This document shows positions 12,301-21,215 of a stretch of 64,000 nt of DNA, in pieces. Location of the stretch: positions 5,001 to 69,000 of the forward strand of contig CAUYUJ010017791.1 of NCBI GenBank assembly GCA_963575745.1, written 5' to 3'. Made by a program: the position numbers and the translations under genes. The DNA comes from Prorocentrum cordatum. Lineage: Eukaryota; Sar; Dinophyceae; Prorocentrales; Prorocentraceae. Every line of letters begins with the position of its first letter. The stretch's first letter is position 1. The notes under the pieces were generated by a model. It did not search any database. It saw only the letters and a program-made list of their open reading frames with translations, and was not told where the DNA came from.

Positions 12301-15300
12301 GCGTCGCGGCCGTCATTGTTGCGGGTCCAGGTCCGTCGGTTTCGGTCCCAGGCCGTTTTCGCTAAGGGGAGGTTTACTAAAGCGAGGTTTGTCCACCGCC
12401 GAAGTTGGGCTATCTGGTTCACCGAGCATAGCAATCTTTGTTATGCTGCACAATGCTCCAGGGGCTACCGTATTCGTGTCACGGTTTGGCCTTGAGCCGA
12501 CATTGCTACAATTCCCCGCGGGCCGAAATTGCTAGAATCCCCCCGTCAAGGATCTCCGATGGTCTTGTAGCGTCAGGATCGGCAGTGCGCGTGTTGACGA
12601 CTTGTGTCGCGGTCGTGTCACGTTTTGGCCGCGACCCGAAATTGCTACAGTCCACCGCAGGCCGACATTGCTACAATCCCCCCCTTCAGGGATCTCCGTT
12701 GACTTCGAGGCGTCAGGATCGGCACCATGCTTGCCGACGACTTGTGTCGCGGTCGTGTCACGTTTTGGCCGCGGGCCGAAATTGCCACAATCCCCCGCAG
12801 GCCGAAATAGCTACATCTCCCCTTCAGGGATCTCCAAGGGCCTCGAGGCGACAACGTTGCAGCATGCGTGTCGACGACGTGTGCGGCGACCACTTGGGCT
12901 CAAGCCACTCTCGTCGTACCTCTTCACTTTTCCCTCTCTCCCAAGCCCTGAGGGAGAAACGCATGTGAGCATGTGTGCGGGTGGGCTGCCTTTCGGTATG
13001 GTTGAAGGGGCCCTGGGACACACAAATAAATACACAAATAAAAAGATGCCCAATCTTTTCCCATATTTTCTGGGTTTCTGTCTTCCCCCCCCCCACTTCC
13101 CATATTTTCTCATATTTCCCTGGGGGTCGACGATTAATGGTGTCTGTGTTTTTTTCTCCCTCCTGAATGGTGGGGTTTGGGGGAATTGCCTGGGGGCACC
13201 CCTCGCCTCTCCTCTGTCGTCCACTGCGCGGGGGGGCGAAGAAGGGGGGTGGCGAGGAGGGATGCTTGGCTGGGCGCTCCACCAACCCGTGCTTGCCGAA
13301 GGCGGCCTACCCAAGTCAGAGGCCAGCAACATATGCACACGTACGCGGTTAGCTTCCCCTGGAGTGCGTGTCAACGCGGACGTTCGTGCAGGCAAGACCG
13401 CGGAGGGCGTACATGTACATATGTCGTTGCTCGCCCACCAAGGTAGGTACCTGGTTTTTCCTACTGCGACGACACCCTGGAACAATTGTGCCGAGCCTCG
13501 CACCCTGGCTGCGCAGATCGACTACCAAACGGGATTGCGCGCAATCCCCAAGTCGTGTGCGGTGTGGCTGGGAGCCCCCTCCCAAGCAGGGTCCTGAGTG
13601 CGAATTGCTTCGGAGGAATGACTTGGACGAGGACGGGGATAATAGGCAGGAGGAGGAAGAGGAAGAGGAGCAGGAGGTGGAGGAGGAGGAGGAGGAGGAA
13701 GAGGAGGAGGAGAGGGAGGAGGAGGAAGAGGAGGACCAGGAGGAGCAGGAGGATTAATATAATTGTGATGGTAATGATGCTGGATATGGCGACGAGGGTG
13801 GTGATGACGGTGATTGCGCCGACGACGCTGATTACGAAGCCGTTGCCGATGCCGAGGATGATGGCCGTGAAGGCAATGTGTAGTGGCGATGGTGGTGGTG
13901 GTGGTGATGACGAAGACGACGAGGAGGGCGAGGAGAACGAGGAGGAGCGGCAGGAGTCGTAGGAGGAGTGCTCGGAGGACTCGGGGGGCGAATTGAGGAC
14001 GAGGGAGGGTCGCTTTCGCGGCGCGCGGAGCATCCTGCCAGGCACTCCCTGGCCCGACATCCACTGGGCGCTGGGCTCGGCGGCGCCTGGCCGGTCGTCC
14101 TTCAGCATCGTCGGCCTCGCCGCGCTCGCGCGCCGCCTGCTGCTGCTGCTGCTGCAGCTGCTCCTACTCCCTGTTCGCCTGCTGCGCCTCTCCTTCCTTC
14201 CTTCCTCCTCCTCGCTCCTTCCTCCTCCTCCTCGCTCCTCTCGCTCCTCCTTCTCCTCGCTCTCCTTCTCCTCGCTCCTTCCTCCTCCTCCTCGCTCCTT
14301 CCCCCTCTCCTTCCTCCTCCTCGCTCTGCCCTCGTGGACGCTGCCCCTCTGCCGCCCCCCTTCCCCTCGTTGCCGGTGAGTGGCGGCCACCGGCCGGCAG
14401 CGATGCTCTCGGATTTGTGCGCAGGGGTGGCTTTGCGCTGTGGCGCGTGGATGGAGGTCCCACTGGAAAAATGATGATTTCGGTATTCAAGCTCCCGTGA
14501 TGAGGGGTCAGGGTCTCAGCACAGAAGCACACCTCGTATGACGTTTGGTCGTCCTCCACGCCTCTCTTCCTGCTCCCTACATCTTCCTCCGTTCTCTCAT
14601 CCTCCCTCCCTCCTTCTTCATCTCTCTCCCTTCTCTTCCTGGACTCCTCGCTCCTCCTCCTTTTCCTCCTCCTCCTCCTGCCCCCCCCGTCTGCTCTTCC
14701 TCTTCCTCCTCCCTCTCTGCCCTACGGTCGGGAACTATTGGTTAGCGTGTCGCGCTTCTGGTTTCCGGCCCACCACGCTTCGGCGCGACTCGCCAACCAC
14801 TTCCCTGCCCCCGAGCGTCAACGTCCCGAGCCTTTCCCTTCCTCCCGCCTCGCGGAGGGGAGCGGCACGCCATACACTTGCGGGGTACAGCGTGTCGCCG
14901 AAGCCGCCGCCGCGACATGCTGAACACAAGTTCCTGACCGTAGTCGGTCGCCCTGCTGCTGCTGAGCACCTCCGCCCCGCGGGGTCGGTGCGCCCTCGCG
15001 GCATCCAGCGTGGCTGCGTTCGGGTACGACAAATCCCCCCCCCCCCCCCCCCCTGCCCAGCCCTAGTGGACTCCCGACTTTGGGAAACTCGGGGAGGAGT
15101 GAGAGTGTGCATCGACTTTAACCTCTGGCCAAGACGTTTCGAGGCTTTCGTCAGATTCATGTCCCTGCAATGTGGAAAAATGAGTTGCTCCATATGTTCT
15201 TGAGCTTGAGCTTTCTGTGAATTCGGTGATGTCTAACGACACAGTTTACCTGCAGAGCGATCAAGGGAGTTTATTCATCGGGATTTCCCTCTCGCGCTGG

Positions 15301-15302
15301 CC

Positions 15303-15342
<40 letters not shown>

Positions 15343-16010
15343 CTCCATAGCCTGTCTTCGGCTCCCTCCTTCCCACCCTGGGAAGAGTGAGTGAGTGAGA
15401 GTGTGCATCGACTTTGACGTCTGGCCACGGCGTTTCGAGGCTTTCGTCAGATTCATGTCCTAGCAATGTGATAAAACGAGTTGTTCTGATGATGCTGCTG
15501 CTGATGCTGGTGAGGATGATGATTCGGAGGAAGACGAGGATGAGGAAGAGAAGGAAGCGGCAAAGGAGGAGGAAGAGGAGGAGGCGGAGAAGGGGAAGGA
15601 GCGGGACGAGGTGAAGAAGGAGGAGGTGTAGGAGGACGAGGAGGAAAAGGAGAGGTTTGATGATGAAGATGATGAGAAGGCGGAGGAGGAACTTCCGGAG
15701 GAGGTGGATGAGGAGTAGGAGGAGGAGGAGGGGAGAAGGATATAGGATATGATGAGGATGATGATGACCATGATGATGACGCTGTTAGCAGGATGACGAT
15801 GACGATGCTTATGATGATGACGGTGACGATGATGACGACGATGATGATGGCGATAACGATGATGATGCTGATGGTGATAAGGATGAGGGTCATGCTGCTG
15901 TTGGTGATGATGATGCGGATGAAAGTGATGATGATGATGATGCTGATGATGGTGATGCTTATAAGAAGGATGGTGCCATGATGAAGCTGTTGATGATGGT
16001 GGCGATGCTA

Positions 16011-16068
<58 letters not shown>

Positions 16069-16096
16069 CGATGGTGATGATGATGATGCTGATGCA

Positions 16097-16139
<43 letters not shown>

Positions 16140-18172
16140 GTGATGATGTGATGAGGAGGAGGCGGAACAGGATAATTGGGAGGAGGGCAAGGAGGAGCGA
16201 GAAGGACATAAATAAGGGGTTGAGGGTCGGAAGGGCTAAGCTGCTATTCAATTTCCTGTGTTTCATGCTGCATTTGAGTGCCCACACTTGTTCGGTAGCT
16301 TGGGATTGTACTGGCCTCCTTCCGAACCGGAAGGCTTAACACGACACTCTCCAGGCGCTCTGCTTTCCGTTTGTGTCCGCGACCATGGAGACTGAGCCTC
16401 GCGCCCCCAACTTGGCCAACCAGTCGCGCTAAGGACTTGAACATCCAGCTGACGTACATGCCATTCGCAGCGGCTGGGAGGCTCAACCTTGCAGAGTCTC
16501 TGTGGGAGTTTCTCGAACGCAACAAGGCATTACCGGCACGCGCGATATCACCATCGTCATATCTCACTCTTGACCACCACCCGTATGTTGCCCTTTTACT
16601 TCTTCGCACGAACAGCTGACTGGGTTTCTCTGGTGCAGTTCTCTCATCGTTGGTCAGTGGCAGTGCCAGTGACAGCTGTAGCAGTGCACGGGAGCGATCG
16701 TCGGAGGAGTGCCAGTTGATACAAACGGCGGCTCGCCCGCCTGGCCCACATCCGCTCCTACTCGGTCCCCCGGGCCCCTCCCAGGATCCCTCCTGACCTG
16801 TTCTTGAGGCGGGTCGAGCCGTGTCGAAGGCCCAGCAAGGACCACAACGCCAACGAGCGCCGCCGTGGTTTCGACCACGAAAATCCGACGCCGTGTTTGT
16901 GCTTCCTTTCTCTCAAAAAGAAGACCCCCAGAGGTCTGGACCCCTTCCCCAGGACTGGCTTTTCGTCCTGGGTCGTTCTTTGACGGCCCTGGGGGCCCCG
17001 TAGAGCCCCCCTAGGGCCCGTCCATGGCGACAGCACTCCCGCCGCACCTTTTTCTTTCGGCCACGGCGCGAGGAGGCCACCCAACCCTCCCACAGGCCAT
17101 CGTGGTCACCCGGGCTGGTGAGGGGGTTAGCGTTAAGGCGGGCATGTCCCTCTACAGGACGACTTTTCAAGGATGGTACACGAATATTCAGGGTCGATTT
17201 TCTGTACTGCTCTTATTCTGATTGAGTAAACTTTGGCTATTCCGCACTTTTCTTCGGGAATCCGCCTGTAGAGGAGGACGTGCCCGACCTGAGGTTAGCG
17301 AATCGGCTCACGCAGCTGGCTCCCCCGGCGCACCCTGGCGCCGGGTGGCGGAGGCGCTCCTGGCGCCAGAGGCGCCAGGATGTGCACGCACTGGCGCCTC
17401 CGGCGCCAGAGTGCGCCTTGAGCTCTCGGGCGAAGAGAGCTATGCACACGCACCGATCCTGGCAAGGCCCATCCTTGGCCCCAGGATCGGTGCACATGCC
17501 TTCCTGGCCAAGGTCGGAGGGCGTATGCACCGATCCTGGGCTCAGGATGGGCCTGGCCAGAATCGGTGTATGTGCATAGTTCTTTTCTCCTCTATTGAGT
17601 GCACTCGATGCATGATGCATCGAGGGGAGCGCCCGGTGGCGGGGCCGAAACGAGCTGCCAGGAGCCGTGCCTCGAGCGGCAGCGCGTCCCGAGGGGGGGG
17701 ATCGGCCGGCGCCGCTCCTCCGGGCGGCAGCCAGCAGGCGGCGCGCGTGCCCTGCCGAGCGTTACGGTGAAAATCCATAGTAAGGACGGGTCGGCTTCCC
17801 AGGGGCACCCTTGCGTCCTTAGATTTGTTCGGCAGTGCGCCGCTAGAACAGCATGCATTGGGGCGTCCAAGGACCGTCCAAGGGTCTTGCGTCCTTGCAG
17901 CGCGTCCTTACTACAGATTGTGACTGTAAGTCGGGCATGTCCCTCTCTAGGAGGAATGTTCAAGAAGAGTCGCAACATCGTCCGCGGACGAGTTTTCGTT
18001 CTCTTGTGAATATTTTTTTGTTAAAAAAATGAATAAACAAATATTTTTCACTCTTCTTCCAGAATCCGCCTGTAGGAGGACATGCCCGACCTCGGCCGAG
18101 CGCGCAGGAGAACCTCATCAACAACGTGGCGCCCGAGTGGCGCAACGACTCCGCCGCCGCGCCCTCCCTCGC
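5823..18172 (+). CDS. Six-hairpin (GH95-like) glycoside hydrolase, five exons seen, partial
   Basis: Five short exons, joined in order, read as one conserved block of large (alpha/alpha)6 'six-hairpin' glycoside hydrolases, a family known mainly from Bacteroidetes and related to GH95-type enzymes. The order is: NWWHDFYP...FLSL, GDRTLDQFYW, VNMYKAASASRPGRPLYDLQ with GPWPVE, DLNIQLTYMPF...LAESLWEFLERNK, ENLINNVAPEWRNDSAAAPS. Each segment matches the remembered family block in spacing and order, and all joins preserve frame. Inferred junctions: 5907/10221 (GC-AG), 10249/11591 (GT-AG), 11669/16434 (at least one small exon, expected to carry the tryptophans before LNIQ, is not found), 16526/18108 (GC-AG). 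The N-terminus and the C-terminal catalytic half were not found, so the gene is partial or its remaining exons are hidden among repeats. The family name is from memory; exact GH assignment is uncertain. Confidence 0.65.
6343..6373 (+). repeat. GA dinucleotide microsatellite
   Basis: About 15 uninterrupted GA units. Confidence 0.95.
6660..7395. repeat. Inverted 11-bp minisatellite
   Basis: 6660-7140 is a tandem array of an 11-bp unit, consensus CAGTGGTCTGT with frequent variants (CAGTGGGCTGT, CAGTGGTTTGT). After a ~65-bp unique spacer (7141-7205), 7206-7395 is a tandem array of the exact reverse complement (ACAGACCACTG). The arms can pair over roughly 190 bp. The open frames across it (repeated SVVCQWSVSGL) follow from the unit length and are not taken as protein. 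Confidence 0.95.
7790..9180. repeat. Degenerate short-repeat zone without genes
   Basis: Base composition is closer to 50% G+C than the surroundings. 7790-8100 is built of loosely repeated GCTAATGCTGAA-like words, 8450-8640 of GCAACGCAATGC-like words, and 8790-9160 of CAATGGCGCA-like words. It looks like old, diverged minisatellite. No coding signal. Confidence 0.6.
9300..9670 (+). repeat. CTTGGGG satellite, short copy
   Basis: Loosely repeated CTTGGG(G/C)CnTCTT words of the same type as the large array at 43550-45960 and the copies at 57595-57740 and 63160-63395. Confidence 0.65.
10221..10249 (+). CDS. Glycosidase exon 2 (29 nt)
   Basis: Micro-exon between the CCCCAAG acceptor and a GTCGCC donor. 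With the single G carried from exon 1 it reads GDRTLDQFYW. The D-x2-L-x-QFYW motif directly follows FLS with the spacing expected for the family, which is the main evidence for the junction. Confidence 0.6.
10250..11590 (+). other. Glycosidase intron 2 with GAG microsatellites
   Basis: Inferred GT-AG intron (5' GTCGCCAGG, 3' CCCCCGGAG). Contains GAG runs at 10365-10430 and 11140-11415, and near its end the right terminus of a family A element (11514-11543). An alternative acceptor, CTGCAG at 11519-11524 inside that element, would add about 22 codons to exon 3. Confidence 0.5.
11418..11543. mobile_element. Family A element, left end missing (A1)
   Basis: The right terminal repeat is clear (TCTGCCTGCAGGAGGACATG then CCCGACCTGA, 11514-11543) and is preceded by the family's AT-richer interior (CACTATTTGGGATTCTTC). 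The left terminus is lost in the GAG microsatellite. Confidence 0.75.
11591..11669 (+). CDS. Glycosidase exon 3
   Basis: Reads VNMYKAASASRPGRPLYDLQ then GPWPVEG. The MYK-x-AS-x2-R-x-RP-x5-GPW pattern matches the family block immediately after FYW. The acceptor is CCCCCGGAG; the donor is taken as GTGCCC after GGAGG, but the frame stays open further, so the 3' border is uncertain. Confidence 0.65.
12490..12890 (+). repeat. ~155-bp tandem repeat, about 2.5 units
   Basis: Each unit has CCGAAATTGCTACAATCCCC, AGGGATCTCCG, GACGACTTGTGTCGCGGTCG and TCACGTTTTGGCCGCG. Units begin near 12522, 12637 and 12775, with internal sub-duplication of the GGCCGAAATTGCTACA segment. Confidence 0.85.
13640..13960 (+). 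repeat. GAG then GAT/GGT microsatellite
   Basis: GAG-rich run (13645-13755), followed by a degenerate GATGGTGATGACG tract to about 13960. Confidence 0.9.
14735..14960 (+). repeat. Family G dispersed repeat
   Basis: About 220 bp alignable by eye with 37915-38118, and a short piece near 1490-1540. Shared words are CCACCACnCTTCGGnGCGA, CCCGAGCnTTnCC, GCGCGACACGC-type and CCGCCGCGnCACnCTnA, ending AAAGTTCCTGGCCGTAG. Confidence 0.75.
15092..15488 (+). repeat. Direct duplication flanking a CT microsatellite
   Basis: About 100 bp at 15092-15190 recurs at 15386-15488: GTGAGAGTGTGCATCGACTT, then a TCTGGCCA block, then TTTCGAGGCTTTCGTCAGAT, then a TCATGTCC block. The second copy differs at only a few positions. 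A CT run (15312-15337) and unique sequence separate them. Confidence 0.9.
15540..16150 (+). repeat. GAG and ATG microsatellite block
   Basis: GAG/GAA-rich to about 15745, then interrupted ATG repeats, with pure runs at about 16012-16065 and 16098-16140. Confidence 0.95.
16434..16526 (+). CDS. Glycosidase exon 4
   Basis: Reads DLNIQLTYMPFAAAGRLNLA then ESLWEFLERNK (31 residues, 93 nt, phase 0 at both ends). LN-x-QLTY-x-P and N-x-L-x-ESL-x5-RNK are strong family signatures. The acceptor is GCTAAG and the inferred donor GCATTA, a GC donor. The join to exon 5 gives RNK-ENLINNV, as in the family. Confidence 0.7.
16912..17002 (+). repeat. Family C dispersed repeat
   Basis: CCCCCAGAGGTCTGGACCCC, TTCCCCAGGACTGGCTTTTC, GTCCTGGGTCGTTCTTTGAC, GGCCCTGGGGGCCCC. 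The same module occurs at about 46125-46232 and 60565-60690 in this orientation, and at 23185-23300, 29190-29290, 58848-58955 and 61083-61205 in the reverse orientation. Short, with a GGGCC palindrome near one end. Confidence 0.85.
17133..17292. mobile_element. Family A element A2, 160 bp, 8-bp TSD
   Basis: Left end TTAAGGCGGGCATGTCCCTC and right end GAGGACGTGCCCGACCTGA form terminal inverted repeats of about 25-30 bp. Flanked by perfect 8-bp direct repeats GGTTAGCG (17125-17132 and 17293-17300). An 8-bp duplication is typical of hAT-type transposition; no transposase is encoded. Confidence 0.9.
17434..17583. mobile_element. Family B element B1
   Basis: Terminal inverted repeats AGAGCTATGCACACGCACCG (left) and its near-complement ending GTGTATGTGCATAGTTCT (right), with an internal palindrome around CCGATCCTGG/CCAGGATCGG. 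Highly similar to the element forming an intron at 27630-27788. No clear target duplication is visible here. Confidence 0.85.
17926..18092. mobile_element. Family A element A3 with GTAAGT left end
   Basis: Starts GTAAGTCGGGCATGTCCCTC and ends CGCCTGTAGGAGGACATGCC then CGACCT. The left terminus contains a perfect-looking GTAAGT donor and the right one a CTGTAG acceptor, so the element could be spliced out alone. No target duplication is recognisable. Confidence 0.85.
18108..18172 (+). CDS. Glycosidase exon 5
   Basis: Reads ENLINNVAPEWRNDSAAAPS then LAS. NL-x-NNV-x3-(W/Y)R-x-D(S/A)AA is the family block that follows RNK. The acceptor is GCGCGCAG. The donor is unclear; the frame stays open into a polypyrimidine microsatellite. 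I found no later exon of the gene. Confidence 0.6.
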
Positions 18173-18309
18173 GTCGGGCCCGGGCCTCGGGCGAGCCCGT
18201 GGTCCGCACGCGGGGGGAGCCCCCGAGATCCGGGCGCTGCTCTTCGGTGGCACGCCGGGCGTCCTCGCCCGATCTCGGGCCCCGTGGCCCTCGCACGTCG
18301 ATCTCTTCC

Positions 18310-18560
18310 TCCTTTATCCTCCTCCTCCTCCTCCTCCTCCTCCTCCTCCTCCTCCTCCTCCTCCTCCTCCTCCTCCTCCTCCTCCTCCTCCTCCTCCTCC
18401 TCCTCCTCCTCCTCTTCCCTTTTCCTCCTCCTCCCTCCTCCTCCCTCCTCCCTCCTCCCTTTTCCCCCTCCTCCCTCCTCTCCTCCTCCCCCTCCTCCCC
18501 CTCCTCGCCTCCTCCTCCGCCTCCTCCGCCTCCTCCTCCTCCTCCTCCACATCATCATCA
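18310..18560 (+). repeat. TCC microsatellite
   Basis: Pure TCC at about 18316-18412, then interrupted TCC/TCCC to about 18555. Confidence 0.95.
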
Positions 18561-18720
18561 GCGAGATGAGGTCCAGGGCCCTGGCCGCGATGCTGAACGA
18601 TGGTGCGCTTTGGTCGCCACGTCCGATCTCGGCGAAGAGAGCTCGGGCCGCTCCTCAGACCCGGCTCGGGGAGCTCATCCCGTGGCCGACGCTGGCCGTG
18701 GCCAGAGGAGCCCCTCCCGC
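18561..18720 (+). other. Unique segment between TCC runs, possible exon
   Basis: A GC3-rich frame reads EMRSRALAAMLNDGALW and on through IPWPTLAVARG. It resembles coding sequence in codon use but I recognise no family, and it could equally be chance in G+C-rich DNA. Confidence 0.25.
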
Positions 18721-18833
18721 TCCTCCTCCTCCTCCTCCTCCTCCTCCTCCTCCTCCTCCTCCTCCTCCCCCTCCTCCTCCTCCCCTCCTCCTCCTCCTCC
18801 TCCTCCTCCTCCTCCTCCTCCTCCTCCTCCTAC
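18721..18833 (+). repeat. TCC microsatellite
   Basis: Almost uninterrupted TCC triplets over about 110 bp. Confidence 0.95.
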
Positions 18834-18841
18834 TCCGATTG

Positions 18842-18960
18842 CTGTAGCTTTAGGTCGGGCGTGTCCTTGTACAGGCGGATTCTGAACTAAAAAGTATAAG
18901 ATAGTCGATCAATATTCAAACATAGTCAACAATAATCAAGCATCGTCCCCTCCGCTCCTC
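18842..18960. mobile_element. Duplicated left arm of family A element A4
   Basis: Repeats the 8-bp flank CTGTAGCT, the left terminus TTAGGTCGGGCGTGTCCTTG and the interior up to CATCGTCCCC, closely matching 18990-19095. It lacks a right terminus. This is a tandem duplication of target flank plus left half, not a separate insertion. Confidence 0.85.
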
Positions 18961-18997
18961 ACTCGCCGCCCCTTATGGTAGCACGATGGCTGTAGCT

Positions 18998-19159
18998 TTA
19001 AGTCGGGAGTGTCCTTGTACAGGCGGATTCTGGACTAAAAAATGTAAGATAGGCGAACAATGCTCAAACATAGTCAGCAATCATCAAACATCGTCCCCAG
19101 ACTACTTGTTTATAACTATTTGGGAATCTTCCTCCTGTAGAGGGACATGCCCGACCTAA
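18998..19159. mobile_element. Family A element A4, 162 bp, perfect 8-bp TSD
   Basis: TTAAGTCGGGAGTGTCCTTG at the left and GAGGGACATGCCCGACCTAA at the right. Flanked by identical CTGTAGCT at 18990-18997 and 19160-19167. Confidence 0.92.
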
Positions 19160-19283
19160 CTGTAGCTCTGGAGGTGCCACGAAGCGTCGAGCGTGGCGTC
19201 TGCCGTGCAGGAGGGTCTGTCCGTGCACGTCCCTGGGGTAGCGAGACGGGCTCTTTCAGGGGCAACGTCAGTGGGGGTTAGGC

Positions 19284-19405
19284 TCAAGTCTGGCATGTCC
19301 CTCTGGGGACGATTTTCCCATTATCTTTGACTGTTGCTGGGCATGTCTTGACTATTTTTCGTTTTTCTTCCCAAATCCGCCTGCAGGAGGACATGCCCGA
19401 CCTAA
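19284..19405. mobile_element. Family A element A5, 122 bp, 8-bp TSD (7/8)
   Basis: Left TCAAGTCTGGCATGTCCCTC, right GGAGGACATGCCCGACCTAA. Flanks GGTTAGGC (19276-19283) and GGTTAGAC (19406-19413). Shorter than other copies because of an internal deletion. Confidence 0.88.
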
Positions 19406-19409
19406 GGTT

Positions 19410-19620
19410 AGACTCAGGGGGAACGCATCGACCCTCGATCTCCCATGCATCTCCGTTTGGGGGGGCTCGATACACCACCCCGCGCAGGCCCGCGCGGGTT
19501 CGCCGTCGGGGGTCTGCCGCCGATCCATCGGCGATGCCTCGGGCCGATTCCGGGTCGAGGCTTCCCCTCCCGAGCCCCGGGCCCCCTTTCGTTGCCCCCC
19601 ACTTGTCAAAGGGGGCAACC
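19410..19620 (+). repeat. Family D dispersed repeat
   Basis: Modular repeat with AACGCATCGACC, CGCCGTCGGGGG, CCGATCCATCGGCGATGC and GATTCCGGGTCGA blocks, centred on the palindrome-rich CGATCCATCGGCGATG core. Other copies: 24410-24890 (three, partly overlapping), 38340-38500, 39800-39975, 40955-41095, 51825-52000. Confidence 0.8.
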
Positions 19621-19699
19621 GGGGGGCGTGCGGTGGGAAGGCTCACGCTTCCAGGTAAGAGTGCTGCAGCTTTTTCCTGCTCATTTTTTTGTTGTCTCT

Positions 19700-19716
19700 C
19701 TCTCATTCTCTCTCTC

Positions 19717-19753
<37 letters not shown>

Positions 19754-19985
19754 CCTCTCCCTCTGGTTTATCTTTCCCCAGTGCTGCCATGGACACTACT
19801 AGTCGTCAGGAACGGAGAGTGCGATGATGACGATGATGATGCTGCTGCTGGTGATGCTGATGACGACGGTGACGATGATGATGCTGCTGATGATAATGTT
19901 ACTGCTGACGAAGATGGTAACGACGACGATGCTGCAGCTGATGATGATGAGGCTGCCGATGATGATGATGATGGTGATGATGATT

Positions 19986-20049
<64 letters not shown>

Positions 20050-20170
20050 GGTTGATGCTTCTGCTGATGATGGTGCTGGTGGTTATAGCGATGATGCTGC
20101 TGTTGTTGATGATGATGATGCTGATGATGATGCTGCTGATGATGATGATGCTGCTGATGTTGACGATGCT

Positions 20171-20201
<31 letters not shown>

Positions 20202-20275
20202 ATAATGATGATGCGGAAGAGAAGGATGAGGATTATGTTGAGTATCATTATGATGATGTGGAGGAGGAGGAAGAG
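19700..20275 (+). repeat. CT run followed by GAT microsatellite
   Basis: CT repeats at about 19700-19752, then an interrupted GAT/GCT array at 19823-20260 with pure GAT at about 19985-20035. Confidence 0.95.
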
Positions 20276-21025
20276 GAGGAGGATGTGGATTGCCTCTGCC
20301 GCGCTGCGACGATACAGCTGACTAGATCTCTTCCCTGGACGGGTGTTCACCCCGAGCAGTTTTTGACGGTCTCGGGCTTCAGCGAGGGCCCCCGCTTCCC
20401 GAGGCTGAATATTGAACAAATTCTTTTCGTGCCTGTTTCGCGCCGAGGCGGACACTGTCCTTGAAAGATCCATACGCTTAGGCGGACCCTGTCCTTCAAA
20501 GATCCAGAATGGCAACGGCTGTGTGCCCTGTCGCAGTCGACATCCTCAAGCTGGGTATTGACCGCGTCCTGGCGGACGCCACGCCTCTCCATGTACTTCC
20601 CAGCGCAAGGAGTGCTCCGTCCCGAGGGTACTCCCCTATGTGAGAGTTCAAGTCACCAGTCAGCTTTTCTCTCCCCGTGCTTTATTTTTGAGGAGGTGGG
20701 GGGTGACCGCAACATGTGTGGGTTGGACCACTTTTCCGAGGGTAGTGTTTATCACTGGATCCATTGTTCATGGCCCCAGGCCTCGAAAGTGCGCCTGAGG
20801 GGCCGAAGTGGAGGAAACACGCCCGGATTCTTGCTAATCAGGCTGTCGGAGATCTGTTGGGACCTCCGACCGCAGCCTTGACAGGCCCCCCGAAATCGGC
20901 TACACGTGGGAGTGACCCATCGCCAGCGTGACCCTGGGTGCAGACCCGCAGGCCACGAGGGGCTCCCCCAGCTCGTGCTGGCGCGCTTGAGCTTGGCCTC
21001 CAGCGCCCCCCGAAGGCCGCGCATC
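20276..21025. other. Non-genic stretch
   Basis: Includes a fragment of the family C type (TTTTTGACGGTCTCGGGC, about 20358). A short direct repeat reading GGCGGACACTGTCCTTGAAAGATCCA / GGCGGACCCTGTCCTTCAAAGATCCA (20450-20507) is also present. No gene recognised. Confidence 0.5.
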
Positions 21026-21215
21026 AGAGGCCTCCTCCTCCTCCGCTCCTCCTCCTCCTCCTCCTCCTCCTCACCTCCTCCTCCTCCTCCTCCTCTCCTC
21101 CCTCATCCTCCCCCTCCTCCTCCTCCTCCTCCTCCCCTTCTCCTCCCCCCTCCTCCTCCTCCTCCTCCTCCTCCTCCTCCTTTTTCCTCCTCCTCCTCCT
21201 CCTCCTCCCTTGCCA
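21026..21215 (+). repeat. TCC microsatellite
   Basis: TCC array with CCC and TTT interruptions. Confidence 0.95.

Larger units (their letters stand above)
11670..16433 (+). other. Glycosidase intron 3 region, 4.8 kb
   Basis: Probably hides one more small exon, since the family has a WWN-type segment between GPW and LNIQ that I could not find. Contents: a ~155-bp tandem repeat (12490-12890), polypyrimidine and GAG microsatellites (13640-13755, 14195-14330, 14640-14720), a family G copy (14735-14960), a C run (15038-15053), a direct duplication (15092-15190 and 15386-15488), a CT run (15312-15337) and a GAG/ATG microsatellite (15540-16150). Confidence 0.45.
16527..18107 (+). other. Glycosidase intron 4 with four small elements
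   Basis: Inferred GC-AG intron of 1.6 kb. It contains a family C repeat (16912-17002), family A element A2 (17133-17292, perfect 8-bp target duplication), family B element B1 (about 17434-17583) and family A element A3 (17926-18092), whose right end lies 15 bp before the acceptor of exon 5. Confidence 0.55.
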
